64,000 nucleotides of DNA, from the NCBI GenBank assembly GCA_944390735.1, contig CALXRL010000093.1, positions 40,589 through 104,588 of the forward strand, read 5' to 3'. This document shows positions 7,754 through 17,219 of the stretch, piece after piece. The notes below the pieces were generated by a model. The model did no database searches. It was not told the origin of the DNA and worked only from the letters and a program-made list of their open reading frames with translations. The DNA is from an uncultured Victivallales bacterium (GTDB lineage Bacteria > Verrucomicrobiota > Lentisphaeria > Victivallales > UBA1829). Positions within the stretch are counted from its first letter, which is position 1. Every line of letters begins with the position of its first letter. A program made the translations under genes and the position numbers.

Positions 7754-8745
7754 CAGAGGAAACGTTCCATCGCGTTCCATGCAATATCGGCATAGAAACG
7801 ATGTTCCCCATCCCCGATAACATGAACGCAGTTGTCTTCTTTTCCAGCGGCTTTATAGATCCGGCGCAGCCGTTCGAACTGACGATTCGCCGCGTCAATC
7901 GGAAATATCGGATCGAAACGACCATTGACAATGACCATCGGTTTCGGCGCGGCCAGACCGACCACATCCGCACTCTCGCCGTACAGCAGAAGCCCCGGCA
8001 CAAAATTGCAGATGCAGTGATACATGGAACCGATGCTGTCATGAAATGAGGAGAAACTGCAGGACGGCATCACATGAGTAATCCGGTCAAGCAGCGCGCC
8101 GGCAAACATGGCGGTAGTGCCGCCTCCGGAATTTCCCATGATTCCCAGCACATGAAGATCCAGTTCCGGACGATTGGAAAGAAGATCAATGACCCGGTCC
8201 ACATCGTAAATTCTTGCCGCAAGCATGGTTCGGTTGTACAGCAGCATGGCGGTGGAGGGTTCATAACAGGAAGGAGCACGTTCCGGAGAGGTCCCCCGTT
8301 CCCCCATGGCCCGCTGCTCCAGACAGACTGCGGCAAGACCACGCTTCATGCAGGCAATGGCGAAATCGCGGTCGCCTTCCGTTTTTTTCAGAGTGATCTC
8401 ATCCATCCACTCCACAGCGATCGAATTGTGCATTCCGGTGGAGTGCCCCTGAAGACAGAGAAAGGTCCGATACGGTTTTTCAGCGTGTTTCGGAAGACAC
8501 AGATATGCGAACGCCGTCTCTCCCGGTTCCGTCTCAAAGCGCAGTTTCTCGATGGTTCCGAGATCATTTTCCCGCATCCAGAGGGTTTCCGGAACAATCG
8601 GGCGCCGAGGCAGAGCAAGCCAGTGATTGAGTCCGAGTGTTTTCACAAGGGCGGGTTTTGCCGCTTTTTTCCACTCCTCGAAGGAGGAATACTGTTCAAA
8701 GGCGTAACGCGGTTCATCTGCAATCTGCTCCTGGGACGCAACCAT
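7753..8745 (-). CDS. Alpha/beta hydrolase, probable carbohydrate esterase
   Basis: 330 residues, cytoplasmic (no signal peptide). The alpha/beta hydrolase triad can be proposed: nucleophile Ser in GIMGNSGGGTT, Asp in VNGRFDPIFPI and His in GDGEHRFY near the C-terminus. The region YRTFLCLQGHSTGMHNSIA carries the oxyanion-hole HGH-like sequence. The layout resembles acetylxylan-esterase or abhydrolase-7 type enzymes common in Lentisphaerota and Planctomycetota; substrate is unknown. The ATG at 8745 has AAGGA 11 bases upstream; a TTG at 8784 with GGAG 8 bases upstream is a real alternative. The stop lies inside the end of the upstream palindromic repeat. It is divergent from the GntR gene at 9061 and may belong to that carbohydrate locus. 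Confidence 0.8.
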   Translation of the reverse strand: MVASQEQIADEPRYAFEQYSSFEEWKKAAKPALVKTLGLNHWLALPRRPIVPETLWMRENDLGTIEKLRFETEPGETAFAYLCLPKHAEKPYRTFLCLQGHSTGMHNSIAVEWMDEITLKKTEGDRDFAIACMKRGLAAVCLEQRAMGERGTSPERAPSCYEPSTAMLLYNRTMLAARIYDVDRVIDLLSNRPELDLHVLGIMGNSGGGTTAMFAGALLDRITHVMPSCSFSSFHDSIGSMYHCICNFVPGLLLYGESADVVGLAAPKPMVIVNGRFDPIFPIDAANRQFERLRRIYKAAGKEDNCVHVIGDGEHRFYADIAWNAMERFL

Positions 8746-8951
8746 GATTAGAGGAATCCTTTCGTTGATATGATCCGCGGACAATGACCGAACTCCGGCC
8801 GTTCGCGTTGAAAAATAATATAGGTGTGTTGGACAGGATTACAAATCCGTCCATTGGAAAGGAAGAGGAAATTCCATCATGCAATAGCCCGCATCGTCAG
8901 AAATGATTCATCCTCCTGCCGGGCGAATTATTCCAGAACCGGGAACATGTA

Positions 8952-9028
8952 ACTTAAAGTGACTTAATCTGATTTTCTTTTTTTTCGTTGTTTCCCCGGT
9001 TGACGAAAATCAAGGTTTCGAATATAAT
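8952..9028 (+). promoter_or_regulatory. Strong sigma-70 promoter of the first GntR-pseudopilin-GH2 operon, with upstream direct repeat
   Basis: TTGACG (9000-9005), 17 bases, perfect TATAAT (9023-9028); start expected near 9035. A direct repeat ACTTAA at 8952-8957 and 8962-8967, exactly 10 bases apart, lies upstream of the -35 and could be a regulator site. Promoter is clear; the operator is inference. Confidence 0.7.
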
Positions 9029-9060
9029 AAAAGAAGGAAAATCAAAGGTGTACCGGAATC

Positions 9061-10158
9061 ATGAGAGAAATGGAACAGAATCGGAATCACCCTTATGGTG
9101 AATTATCCCGTGCATTAGTCCGGGAGTTGCGGAAAGCAGTTGACGCAGGAGACTATCCCCCGGGAGGAAAACTGCCTTCCCATCGGCAGCTGGCGAGAGA
9201 GAGCGGAGTCAGTCAGGTTACCGCCCGAATGGCCGTTCTTCAGCTTGTCCGGGAAGGCCTCCTGGAGGTGCGCAAGAACTGCGGGACATACGTGCGGAAC
9301 ATCCCGCGAGGCAGTATTTCGGAACCCGTGGGAAGACCATCCCGCATCGGAGTGATCCTCTCCCCATGGGACACGGAAAACACACCCGCCTGGAACAGCA
9401 AAGGCAGTCTTTCCGAAATTCTCCGATACGTTTCCCGCAACGAGTGCCAGATCATGATTTTTTCCTATTCGCAATGGAGAAAATATGCGGAAAATGCCCC
9501 GGAAGAGCTGATCACTCGCAACAATCTGGACACCCTGGTCTGGTTCTATACCGGCCCGCACGAAGTCCGCTTCATTCTCGAACTGGAACGCCGCCGTTTC
9601 CGACAGCTGATTCTGAACCGCCGCACCTTCGGACTCCGAGCCTCCGCCATTCTTCTCGATGAGGAAGGTCTGGCGGAGGATATCCCACACCACTTGACTG
9701 AGCAGGAATGCGCCTCCCTGCTTGTCATCAGCGCCTCGACAGATATTCAACCTTACGCAGACCGGGTCGGCGCGCTGAAGAACCGGTTGGAAAAAGCAGG
9801 GCTCCTCCCCGAGGATTTTCTTCTGATCCTGCCTGAAGCAAGACCGGAGGGCAACTTTCCGGAATGGACCCGTCTTGTTCTGAAATCCGAACTGGAAAGA
9901 ATCCGTCCCAAAGCCATCGTTGATTTTGCCGGATACATCAACTTCCTTTCGCAGTTCCCGGATTCCTTTTTCCGGACGATCGGAAATCCACGTTTCATCA
10001 GCACCGCGCCGCCAACCGCATGGACATGCCGTCGGGATTTTCATTACACATGCTATGACCCTGAACAACAGTCCGTCAACAAGGCAATCCGCCAGTTTTT
10101 TGAAAAAGGCTCTCCGGGCCGGACGGTCCGTCTGCCCTACATCCGGAAAGAAATATGA
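9061..10158 (+). CDS. GntR-family transcriptional regulator with LacI-like sensor domain
   Basis: 365 residues. Residues 10-78 are a GntR winged helix ([46 protein letters not shown]). From about residue 95 ([13 protein letters not shown]) the rest follows the periplasmic-binding-protein-like fold used by LacI-type sensors, which bind sugars. It is the first gene of a unit continuing into a pseudopilin (44-base gap) and a secreted GH2-like protein, so it probably senses a breakdown product of that enzyme's substrate. AAGGTG precedes the ATG at 9061. Confidence 0.88.
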   Translation: MREMEQNRNHPYGELSRALVRELRKAVDAGDYPPGGKLPSHRQLARESGVSQVTARMAVLQLVREGLLEVRKNCGTYVRNIPRGSISEPVGRPSRIGVILSPWDTENTPAWNSKGSLSEILRYVSRNECQIMIFSYSQWRKYAENAPEELITRNNLDTLVWFYTGPHEVRFILELERRRFRQLILNRRTFGLRASAILLDEEGLAEDIPHHLTEQECASLLVISASTDIQPYADRVGALKNRLEKAGLLPEDFLLILPEARPEGNFPEWTRLVLKSELERIRPKAIVDFAGYINFLSQFPDSFFRTIGNPRFISTAPPTAWTCRRDFHYTCYDPEQQSVNKAIRQFFEKGSPGRTVRLPYIRKEI

Positions 10159-10202
10159 ACAGAACATACAAATTCAAAATCAATACGGGAAAGGATGAAC
10201 AA

Positions 10203-10931
10203 ATGAAACAGAAATTCACATTGATAGAACTCCTTGTGGTTATTGCAGTGATAGCGATTCTCACATCACTGCTTCTGCCTGCTCTGGGGAAAGCCCGCGC
10301 CACAGCCAGAAAAATCGCCTGCATCTCCAACATGAAGCAGCTTGCACTCGGCTTTGAACTTTACAGTTCCAGTTACGACGACTTCATTCCCAAGCCCTTC
10401 GGTCCGGTTCCATGGGGAGGCAGCCGAAGCTGGCACAGCGTCGTCTATCCCCTCTTTCTTCCGCAGGTGAACGGCCAGGAGCTTGTCCACGATTTCGATG
10501 CAAAAGCGAAATTCTACTGTCCGGCTCTCGACAATCTCAACGCCTACCAGAAACAGACCACATACAGCATGAACGGCTATATGGGAGACAATCAATGGTG
10601 GGGCGGCTCCACTCCCGCCAACACTTACGCAAAAAGAAACACCATCCGGAACGCCGCTATGGTTTTTCTCGTCGGAGAAAAGGGCACCAACGCCGACTGG
10701 GGATACACTATCGTAAAAAACGCTTTCAAAAATTTTGAAGCCAATCTGCTGAGTTCATCGGAAAGCGTTCTCAAGACCCGCATTGAACCGCGCCACTCCT
10801 ACGGTGCCAACTTTCTCTATCTGGATGGACACGCCGGACACTCCACCCGCACGCAGATTCCCGCCTTCTCCGACATAGCCATCGGCCGTGATATTCCCCA
10901 GGCGAACTATTCCGGAACCTTCTACAACTGA
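10203..10931 (+). CDS. Type II secretion pseudopilin-like protein with H-X9-DG domain
   Basis: 242 residues. N-terminal [19 protein letters not shown] is the class III prepilin signal plus transmembrane helix with the conserved Glu5; the residue before Phe is Lys, not the usual Gly. The C-terminal part ends with [12 protein letters not shown], the H-X9-DG box of the prepilin-processing-associated family. Start at 10203 is chosen from AAAGGA 7 bases upstream; a frame opening 48 bases earlier lacks a ribosome site. It sits between a GntR regulator and a secreted GH2-like enzyme, so it may help secrete or surface-attach that enzyme (inference). No other T2SS gene is nearby. Confidence 0.88.
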   Translation: MKQKFTLIELLVVIAVIAILTSLLLPALGKARATARKIACISNMKQLALGFELYSSSYDDFIPKPFGPVPWGGSRSWHSVVYPLFLPQVNGQELVHDFDAKAKFYCPALDNLNAYQKQTTYSMNGYMGDNQWWGGSTPANTYAKRNTIRNAAMVFLVGEKGTNADWGYTIVKNAFKNFEANLLSSSESVLKTRIEPRHSYGANFLYLDGHAGHSTRTQIPAFSDIAIGRDIPQANYSGTFYN

Positions 10932-10962
10932 TCCTCCTAAAAAAATCAGGAACGACTCTTTT

Positions 10963-13900
10963 ATGAAATCATTTCTTTTTTCTCTTCTGCTTTTAACCGG
11001 AGCCGCCGTGCTTTCGGCATCTCCACTTCTTCCGGAAGTCAGCGATTTCTCCTGGGATGCTCCGGGAATCCGGAAAAACGCCGAACGCGAACAGATTTGT
11101 CTGAACGGCTACTGGGCATTTCATCCTGTTGCCGGCACTCTGGATCCCGGAGCCAAAGCACCTGCGCGTTCCGAGACCGGCTGGGGATACGCCAAAGTTC
11201 CCTATCCCTGGGAGACCATGCGCCCGCTGAAGCTCCCCAAAAATGCACCGGGAAAAGCAAAATGGCATACGGCATGGTACCGTAGAACCATCCGGGTTCC
11301 GGAATTCCGGAAAGGAGTGCGCGTCTTTCTGGAAATCCAGCATATTCAAACACGCGGAACGGTTTATCTCGATGGAAAAGAGGCGGGAAAAATCGTATTC
11401 CCCGGCGGCTCCCTCGATCTCACACCGCTGATCCGGCCGGGTCAGAAACAGGAACTGACCATCCGGGTCTCGGCAGTTCCATCCTCCGCGGAAGAATATG
11501 TCATCATGGACATCAACAACATTTACAAAGTGGCATCCCGTATCCGGAACAAGGGAATCGTCGGAGACGTTTTTCTGAATCTGGTTCCGAATACCCGCAT
11601 CGAACATACCCATTTCATCACCTCCGTGAAGGGAAAGCAGATCACCTTTCAGGTCATTCCGGAGAATCCCGCCCCGGAAAAGCGGTATACGATCGAAGCG
11701 GAAATCCGTGATTCCGCAGGAAAACCGGTAAAAACCTTCCGGAGCCCTGTATTCACCCGCCGGATGCTGAAACAGGGGGCCTGGACATTTTCCGCCCCAT
11801 GGGCCGATCCGGACCTCTGGGACATCGACACTCCGCAAAACCTCTACACAGCCGTCCTGCGACTTTCCGAAAACGGTCTGATCGCCGATACAACCCTGCC
11901 GGAAAAATTCGGATTCCGCGAATTCACAATCCGGGGACGGGATTATCTCCTCAACGGCAAGCCGATTCATCTTCTGGCATACATTCCCGGAAACTACAGC
12001 TACTTCTGGGCATCGGACAAATCCAGCCGTCCGCTGGCGGAAATGACTCTGAAACGACTGAAAACAATGGGTTACAATTTTGCCATCAGCGAAAACTACA
12101 ACTTCAACGAAGGCGCCACCGGCTACATCCGCGGTTTTTTTGAAGCCGCCGACAACGTCGGATTTCTGCACTCGTTCTCTCTTCCGCATCCGCGCGCGTT
12201 CCAGAGCGCTCTTGATACGGATCCCCGGAAACGCGGGGAATATCGGAAACTGGCCGAATACCTGATCCGTCTCTACTGGAACCATCCGTCCCTGGTCATG
12301 TTCGCCACGACCCACAACTGCACCGGCGCCTGGGGCGATCAGAATCCGACTCGTCTCGGCGGCGACTATGTCGCGGCAACGGCGAAGGACGAACGGGAAC
12401 TCAAGGAGAAAAACCGCAGGAACGCCGAAGTCACACGGGATATTGTTCGGGAAATTGATCCGGTGCATCCGGTCTACGTGCACTCCTCCGGCAGTCTCTG
12501 CGGACAGTATACTCTGAACATGTACCTGAACTGGGCCCCCCTGCAGGAACGCAGCGACTGGCTGGAATATTACAGCAGACACGGGAAAATGCCGCTTGCC
12601 CTGGTGGAATGGGGACCTCCGCACAGCGCATCGTTTTCCAGTTTCCGCGGATGGGTCTGGAGCCGTCCCCATATTCAGACCGCCTGGGACGCCGAATATG
12701 TCTCAGCCTACTACGGCGACAAGGTCGGCGAGTGGACCCCTCAGCGACTCGAACTGCTGGACCGGATCATCCAGAACAACGGCAAACCGGTTCATTTCGG
12801 AAGATTCACCCTTTTTGAACGTTTCGATATCGTAAACCGCCTCCAGGGAGATTTTTTTGCGGACAACTATCGTTCCATGCGCGCTTGGGGTCTCTCCCTG
12901 ATGCTTCCATGGGATTACGACTCCAACTATATCCGCGTTCCCGGCAACTGGAAATCCAAGGAATGGCCCGACCGTTACAAAAACCTCAATCGGCCGGGAC
13001 TCGTCCCCGATTTCGTCGGTCACGACAAATATCCGCTGACCATCTATCCGGAAGCCTATCGTCTGAGTCATCTTGGAAAAGCCATTCAGAACTGGGGAGC
13101 CCCCCTGATCGGCTTCATCGGCGGAGAAAAGGTGTTCACGACCAAAGAACACATCTATCTGCCGGAAGAACGCATCCGGAAAACACTCGTGATCATCAAC
13201 GACAAGCGGAAGGATCAGGAGTGCGCCTGGCAGCTGATGCTCAGAAGCCGTCCCGAAACAAAACGATCCGGCAAAGTCCGGATTTCGGCAGGGGAACGGG
13301 CCTTTCAGACCGTGGAGCTTTCCCTCCCCTCCGACCTGAAACGAGGATCTTTTGCGCTGGACGCGGAATTCCGTTTCTCCGACGGGACGCTTCGGAAGGA
13401 CTCCTTTGCATTTCAGATTCTTCCCTCTTCCGCGGAATCGTCCGCCCGGGGACGCACCATCGCCGCCCTGTACGATCCGAAAGGGATGACGGAACCCCTG
13501 CTGAAACGATGGAATGTCCGATATCGGAAAGTCGGACTCCGGGAGAATCTGGCCCGATATCGGACACTCATCATCGGCCGGGAGGCGCTCTCCGCAAAAG
13601 GTCCCCTTCCGAATCTGAATGCGGTCCGCAATGGACAGCAGGTCCTGATCTTTGAGCAGCAGACGCCTGTTCTGGAACGTCTCGGCTTCCGAATCAACGA
13701 GATCGGGCTGCGAAAACTTTTTCTTCGCGATGCCGGGAATCCTCTGGTGAAGGGGATGGGGGAGGAACTCTTTTCCGACTGGCGCGGCGAATCCACTCTT
13801 CTGCCGCCGATGCTCGACTATAATGGATTCTTCTGTCCCCCCTGGAACTGGTGCGGATTCAAAACGCATCGGGTCTGGCGGTGCGGCAACCGGGGGACCG

Positions 13901-14742
13901 TCGCAGACGCGCTGATCGAAAAACCGACCATCGGAAACTTCCTGCCCATCCTTGACGGAGGATTCTGCCTGCAATACGCCCCTTTGCTGGAATACCGGGA
14001 GGGAAAAGGACGAATCCTTTTCTGTCAGCTCAATGTGACCGGAAGAACCGAAACGGAGCCCGCCGCCATGCAGGTGGTCGCAAACCTTCTGCAATCGCTC
14101 GAAAGCCCCCCCGTGAATGATTGCAAAACCTGGGACATTCTCGGAGGGAAAAGATTCCGGGAAGAGATCGCAAAACTTGGATTCCGCACTCCTGCGGCAA
14201 AGCGGAATGCGGAGGTTCTTGTGATCGGTCCCGGCGCGAAGAAGTATCCGGATCTCACCCCGATGGTTGAACGGGGGACAAAAGTTCTCTGCTTCGGACT
14301 CGGAGCCGATGAGCTGAATTCTCTCTTCCCGGGAAAAATCAAGGCTCGGGATCTGAAAAATCAGCCGTCGCGCCTTGCGGACCTGGACCATCCGGAGTTC
14401 GCAGGAATCTCCAATATGGACACCTACTTCCAAACCCGGCTCGACTATGCCGTCACCGGAAACGGAGCGGAACTGGACCGCATTGCAATCGGGAAAGGAT
14501 CGGTTGTCATCTGCTCCGTAACGGCGGAGATGCTGGATTACCGCACGCTTTTTCATCTACGGACCTCCTTCCGCCGGAGAAGCAATCTGATGTCCCGACT
14601 GCTGAACAATGCGGGGATCCCGTCTCAAAGCGTTCTTCTGAAGCGTTTTACGGAATCCCCGTCCCCCAAGCCGTGGCTTGACAGCTTCTATGTGCAGGAA
14701 CCGGTCGACGAGGATAATCCCTACCGCTATTACCACTGGTAA
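10963..14742 (+). CDS. Large secreted GH2-like protein (beta-galactosidase/glucuronidase superfamily)
   Basis: 1259 residues with signal peptide MKSFLFSLLLLTGAAVLSAS. Order: jelly-roll sugar-binding domain (about 30-210), immunoglobulin-like domain (about 210-320), TIM barrel (about 325-640), then beta-rich and amidotransferase-like C-terminal regions. In the barrel the putative nucleophile Glu is in MPLALVEWG. The acid/base position, normally GNE after the NHPS motif, reads NHPSLVMFATTHNCTG, with Cys where Glu is expected. It may therefore be a degenerate or mechanistically unusual enzyme, or a binding protein. It follows the pseudopilin by 31 bases in the same operon. Start at 10963 is set by the signal peptide. 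Confidence 0.85.
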   Translation: MKSFLFSLLLLTGAAVLSASPLLPEVSDFSWDAPGIRKNAEREQICLNGYWAFHPVAGTLDPGAKAPARSETGWGYAKVPYPWETMRPLKLPKNAPGKAKWHTAWYRRTIRVPEFRKGVRVFLEIQHIQTRGTVYLDGKEAGKIVFPGGSLDLTPLIRPGQKQELTIRVSAVPSSAEEYVIMDINNIYKVASRIRNKGIVGDVFLNLVPNTRIEHTHFITSVKGKQITFQVIPENPAPEKRYTIEAEIRDSAGKPVKTFRSPVFTRRMLKQGAWTFSAPWADPDLWDIDTPQNLYTAVLRLSENGLIADTTLPEKFGFREFTIRGRDYLLNGKPIHLLAYIPGNYSYFWASDKSSRPLAEMTLKRLKTMGYNFAISENYNFNEGATGYIRGFFEAADNVGFLHSFSLPHPRAFQSALDTDPRKRGEYRKLAEYLIRLYWNHPSLVMFATTHNCTGAWGDQNPTRLGGDYVAATAKDERELKEKNRRNAEVTRDIVREIDPVHPVYVHSSGSLCGQYTLNMYLNWAPLQERSDWLEYYSRHGKMPLALVEWGPPHSASFSSFRGWVWSRPHIQTAWDAEYVSAYYGDKVGEWTPQRLELLDRIIQNNGKPVHFGRFTLFERFDIVNRLQGDFFADNYRSMRAWGLSLMLPWDYDSNYIRVPGNWKSKEWPDRYKNLNRPGLVPDFVGHDKYPLTIYPEAYRLSHLGKAIQNWGAPLIGFIGGEKVFTTKEHIYLPEERIRKTLVIINDKRKDQECAWQLMLRSRPETKRSGKVRISAGERAFQTVELSLPSDLKRGSFALDAEFRFSDGTLRKDSFAFQILPSSAESSARGRTIAALYDPKGMTEPLLKRWNVRYRKVGLRENLARYRTLIIGREALSAKGPLPNLNAVRNGQQVLIFEQQTPVLERLGFRINEIGLRKLFLRDAGNPLVKGMGEELFSDWRGESTLLPPMLDYNGFFCPPWNWCGFKTHRVWRCGNRGTVADALIEKPTIGNFLPILDGGFCLQYAPLLEYREGKGRILFCQLNVTGRTETEPAAMQVVANLLQSLESPPVNDCKTWDILGGKRFREEIAKLGFRTPAAKRNAEVLVIGPGAKKYPDLTPMVERGTKVLCFGLGADELNSLFPGKIKARDLKNQPSRLADLDHPEFAGISNMDTYFQTRLDYAVTGNGAELDRIAIGKGSVVICSVTAEMLDYRTLFHLRTSFRRRSNLMSRLLNNAGIPSQSVLLKRFTESPSPKPWLDSFYVQEPVDEDNPYRYYHW

Positions 14743-14821
14743 TGCATCCAGGCAATCGGAAAAGTCCGGAACGCAGCGACATGCCTTCCGGACTTTTTGT
14801 ATGACAAAAGAAAACGCGGTT

Positions 14822-15421
14822 TCAGATCTGATAGAGGAAATAACTCAGGATCGCGGAAGCAATCAGAACGTAAATCAGATTCAGCTTCCATTTCCATTCC
14901 ACAAAAAGAACCAGGGCAAAAATCAGTCCGCCCTGCCAGCTGATGCCGAATGTCTGCCCAGACGTCCAGAGATTCCGAAGAGGCGCCGTGAAAACCGAGG
15001 TCTCGGCAAAGAAAATCACCGCCGCGGCAATCAGTCCGAGCGTCGCAGGGCGAATGCCGGAAAGAACCGCCTTCACAATCGCATTCTCCTTGAACACCTG
15101 AATGAAGTAGGCTATCAACGTCACAAGAATCAGCGACGGCGTCATCACACCAAGCGTCCCGACCACCCCTCCGATCGCTCCGCCGAACATCCCCCCGATA
15201 TTCTGCACCCCGCACTGATATCCGACATAGGTCGCCGCATTCAGCCCCACCGGTCCCGGAGTCACCTGCGCAAGAGCGACAAAATTCGCAAACTGCGCAT
15301 TCGTCATAAAGTGATAGTTGTTCACAAGCTCCGTCTGAAAAAGAGGAATCATCGCGTACCCTCCCCCGAATGTGAATGCACCGAGCTTCACAAACAGAAG
15401 ATACATCTGAAGCAGTGTCAT
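14822..15421 (-). CDS. Chromate transporter family protein, second half-size subunit
   Basis: 199 residues, about five or six hydrophobic segments, half the size of full-length ChrA. Begins MTLLQMYLLFVKLGAFTFGGGYAMIP, with the FGGG motif and a later VTPGPVGLNAATYVGYQ that mark the chromate transporter domain. The ATG overlaps the stop of the first subunit (ATGA at 15421-15418), so translation is coupled and the two probably form a heterodimer, as in other short-chain ChrA pairs. The true substrate in gut anaerobes is not established; chromate efflux is only the family name. Confidence 0.88.
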   Translation of the reverse strand: MTLLQMYLLFVKLGAFTFGGGYAMIPLFQTELVNNYHFMTNAQFANFVALAQVTPGPVGLNAATYVGYQCGVQNIGGMFGGAIGGVVGTLGVMTPSLILVTLIAYFIQVFKENAIVKAVLSGIRPATLGLIAAAVIFFAETSVFTAPLRNLWTSGQTFGISWQGGLIFALVLFVEWKWKLNLIYVLIASAILSYFLYQI

Positions 15422-16029
15422 TTCCCCTTCTCCTCTTCTGCGCATGACGCAAGCGTTTTTTTCCGGAGCCTCCGGATCCCGGCAATCAGCACTCCCGCGA
15501 ATGCCGAAGCGACAATCAATCCGACAGCATCCACATCAAACACCACCAGCAGCAGAAAACCGACAAGCGCTATAACAATCGGAATTGGTCCCTTCAGAAT
15601 GCTTTTCGACATCTTGATTACGGAAAGCAGAATCAGCGCGGAAACGGCCGCCCGGACCCCTGTGAAAATATGATCGGCCGTCGCATTTCCCGACAGCTGA
15701 AACAGAAGCGCCGCAATCACCACAATCACCACCACCGGCGGAATCACCACTCCGAGGGATGCGACAAGCGCTCCCGCCAGCCCCGCCGTCCTCTGTCCGA
15801 TCAGAATCGCCATGTTCACTGCGATAATCCCGGGCACCGACTGCACGATTGCCACCACATCCACCATATCGGATTCGCTCATCCAGTTTCGTTTTTCCAC
15901 GAATTCCCGGTCCATCAGCGGCAGCATGGTCAGCCCTCCCCCGACCGATACCGCTGAAATCTTGAAGAAAACCTGGAACAAGGTCCACAGACGGTTTTCC
16001 CTGCCGTTCCTTTTCGCCGGATTTTTCAT
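15418..16029 (-). CDS. Chromate transporter family protein, first half-size subunit
   Basis: 203 residues. Motifs: LFQVFFKISAVSVGGGLTMLPLMDREFVEKRNW and VQSVPGIIAVNMAILIGQRTAG in succession, equivalent to the N-terminal half of ChrA, followed by several hydrophobic helices. It starts three bases after the stop of the mutarotase-like gene and overlaps the second ChrA half by four bases, so all three are one operon. The association with a sugar mutarotase has no obvious functional explanation. Confidence 0.88.
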   Translation of the reverse strand: MKNPAKRNGRENRLWTLFQVFFKISAVSVGGGLTMLPLMDREFVEKRNWMSESDMVDVVAIVQSVPGIIAVNMAILIGQRTAGLAGALVASLGVVIPPVVVIVVIAALLFQLSGNATADHIFTGVRAAVSALILLSVIKMSKSILKGPIPIVIALVGFLLLVVFDVDAVGLIVASAFAGVLIAGIRRLRKKTLASCAEEEKGK

Positions 16030-16032
16030 AAC

Positions 16033-17031
16033 TCAGTCGTGCTCCACGGAGATGGTGTTTTCCGCGCTCCAGACCTCTCCGGGATTCAGCGGACAGAGTC
16101 CCGTCACCGAATCCGGAAGCGGCAGATTCGGGGAATCCGCCATCCAGCTCATGGGTTCGGCACAGAAGAAATCCTCCATGCCCTCCCGGTTCCACAGCGC
16201 GGTCTGCCCGAACTTTTCATCCCAGCGGTACACCACCTTCGTGCGGATAACGGGAAAATTCAGAATCGCTCCCCGGAAGGGTTTGCCGTCCAGAAGCGCC
16301 TCCACCACCGGACACTGCCGGGAGATCGGCTGACGGTTGATGATTTTTCCCCTTCGGAAATCGTCATATCCATTCCAGTTTGCCTTTTCCCCGGTGACGG
16401 CAAACCGTTTTTCATGATCGAATTTCCAGTAGAAGTCGGCCGTGGTCACGCGCACCGAGCTGGTGCGGTACGCTTCAGGGGACTTGTCGCCAAGGGGAAA
16501 ACGGAATGTGGAATGAAATCCCGCTCCCAGCGGCATGGTCTCCGAACCGATGTTGGTCACCGTCAGACGCTGCAGAACCCGGTCCGGCAGAAACGTATAC
16601 CGGAGATCCGCGCGGAATTCATGCGGAAATCCTTCGAACATTTCATTTGCCGCGTCATAGGTGTACGAGGTTTCCACCCAGGCCGTTCCGTTCTCCTCGC
16701 CGGAATCGGCCAGATGCCATTTCCGGTTCAGAACAACGCCGTGAATGTGATTGCCGAACCGGTTGTTCACCGGAAGATGATACTGCCGCCCGCGCCAGGA
16801 AAAGAGTCCCTTGTAAATGCAGTTCGGAGGGATCAGAACGGGAAAGCCGTAGACCTCCGGCTGGAATTTCAAATCCTCGATTGTCTCCGGCGAACGCAGC
16901 AGATTCAGTCCGCTCTTTTTCTCCGTCAGTTCCAGCAGGATGGAGCCAACGGAAAGGATCATCCGTCCTTTCCACTCGGGCGTTTCGATTTCAAGATAGG
17001 ATTCCCCTTCGGCAGCAAACTCTTTTATCAC
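16033..17031 (-). CDS. Aldose 1-epimerase (galactose mutarotase)-like protein
   Basis: 332 residues with the supersandwich fold of aldose epimerases: FPVLIPPNCIYKG, NHIHGVV (first catalytic His region), and LGAGFHSTFRFP (second His region). Such enzymes interconvert sugar anomers. The GTG start at 17031 is chosen because AGGAGG lies six bases upstream and no ATG fits. A minus-strand TATAAT at 17065-17060 is a likely -10 element; the -35 is weak. First gene of an operon with the two chromate-transporter halves. Confidence 0.82.
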   Translation of the reverse strand: MIKEFAAEGESYLEIETPEWKGRMILSVGSILLELTEKKSGLNLLRSPETIEDLKFQPEVYGFPVLIPPNCIYKGLFSWRGRQYHLPVNNRFGNHIHGVVLNRKWHLADSGEENGTAWVETSYTYDAANEMFEGFPHEFRADLRYTFLPDRVLQRLTVTNIGSETMPLGAGFHSTFRFPLGDKSPEAYRTSSVRVTTADFYWKFDHEKRFAVTGEKANWNGYDDFRRGKIINRQPISRQCPVVEALLDGKPFRGAILNFPVIRTKVVYRWDEKFGQTALWNREGMEDFFCAEPMSWMADSPNLPLPDSVTGLCPLNPGEVWSAENTISVEHD

Positions 17032-17155
17032 GATTTTCCTCCTGTGTCAATTCCCTGATATTATATCATATCCCGAGCATTTTTCCAGAAAAAGAAAGCA
17101 AATAAGCGGGGATTTCCTTTCCGGCTCTTCGCCGTGTCTCCCATTTCCACACAGA

Positions 17156-17190
17156 AAAAGCCCCTGAAACGGGAGCAGCCGTTTCAGGGG
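17156..17190 (-). terminator. Rho-independent terminator of glnN
   Basis: Perfect 10-base stem CCCCTGAAAC/GTTTCAGGGG (17161-17190, loop 10) followed on the minus strand by CTTTTTC. It lies 30 bases after the glnN stop. Confidence 0.85.
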
Positions 17191-17219
17191 CGTGGAATTT
17201 CACTCAGATGAGGAAATCC

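Noticed and set aside
7386..8042. 218-residue minus-strand frame across the palindromic repeat
   Set aside because: Composed of repeat copies and an out-of-phase shadow of the hydrolase; the duplicated peptide reflects duplicated DNA, not a protein repeat.
12703..14556. 617-residue minus-strand frame opposite the GH2-like gene
   Set aside because: Antisense shadow without domains.
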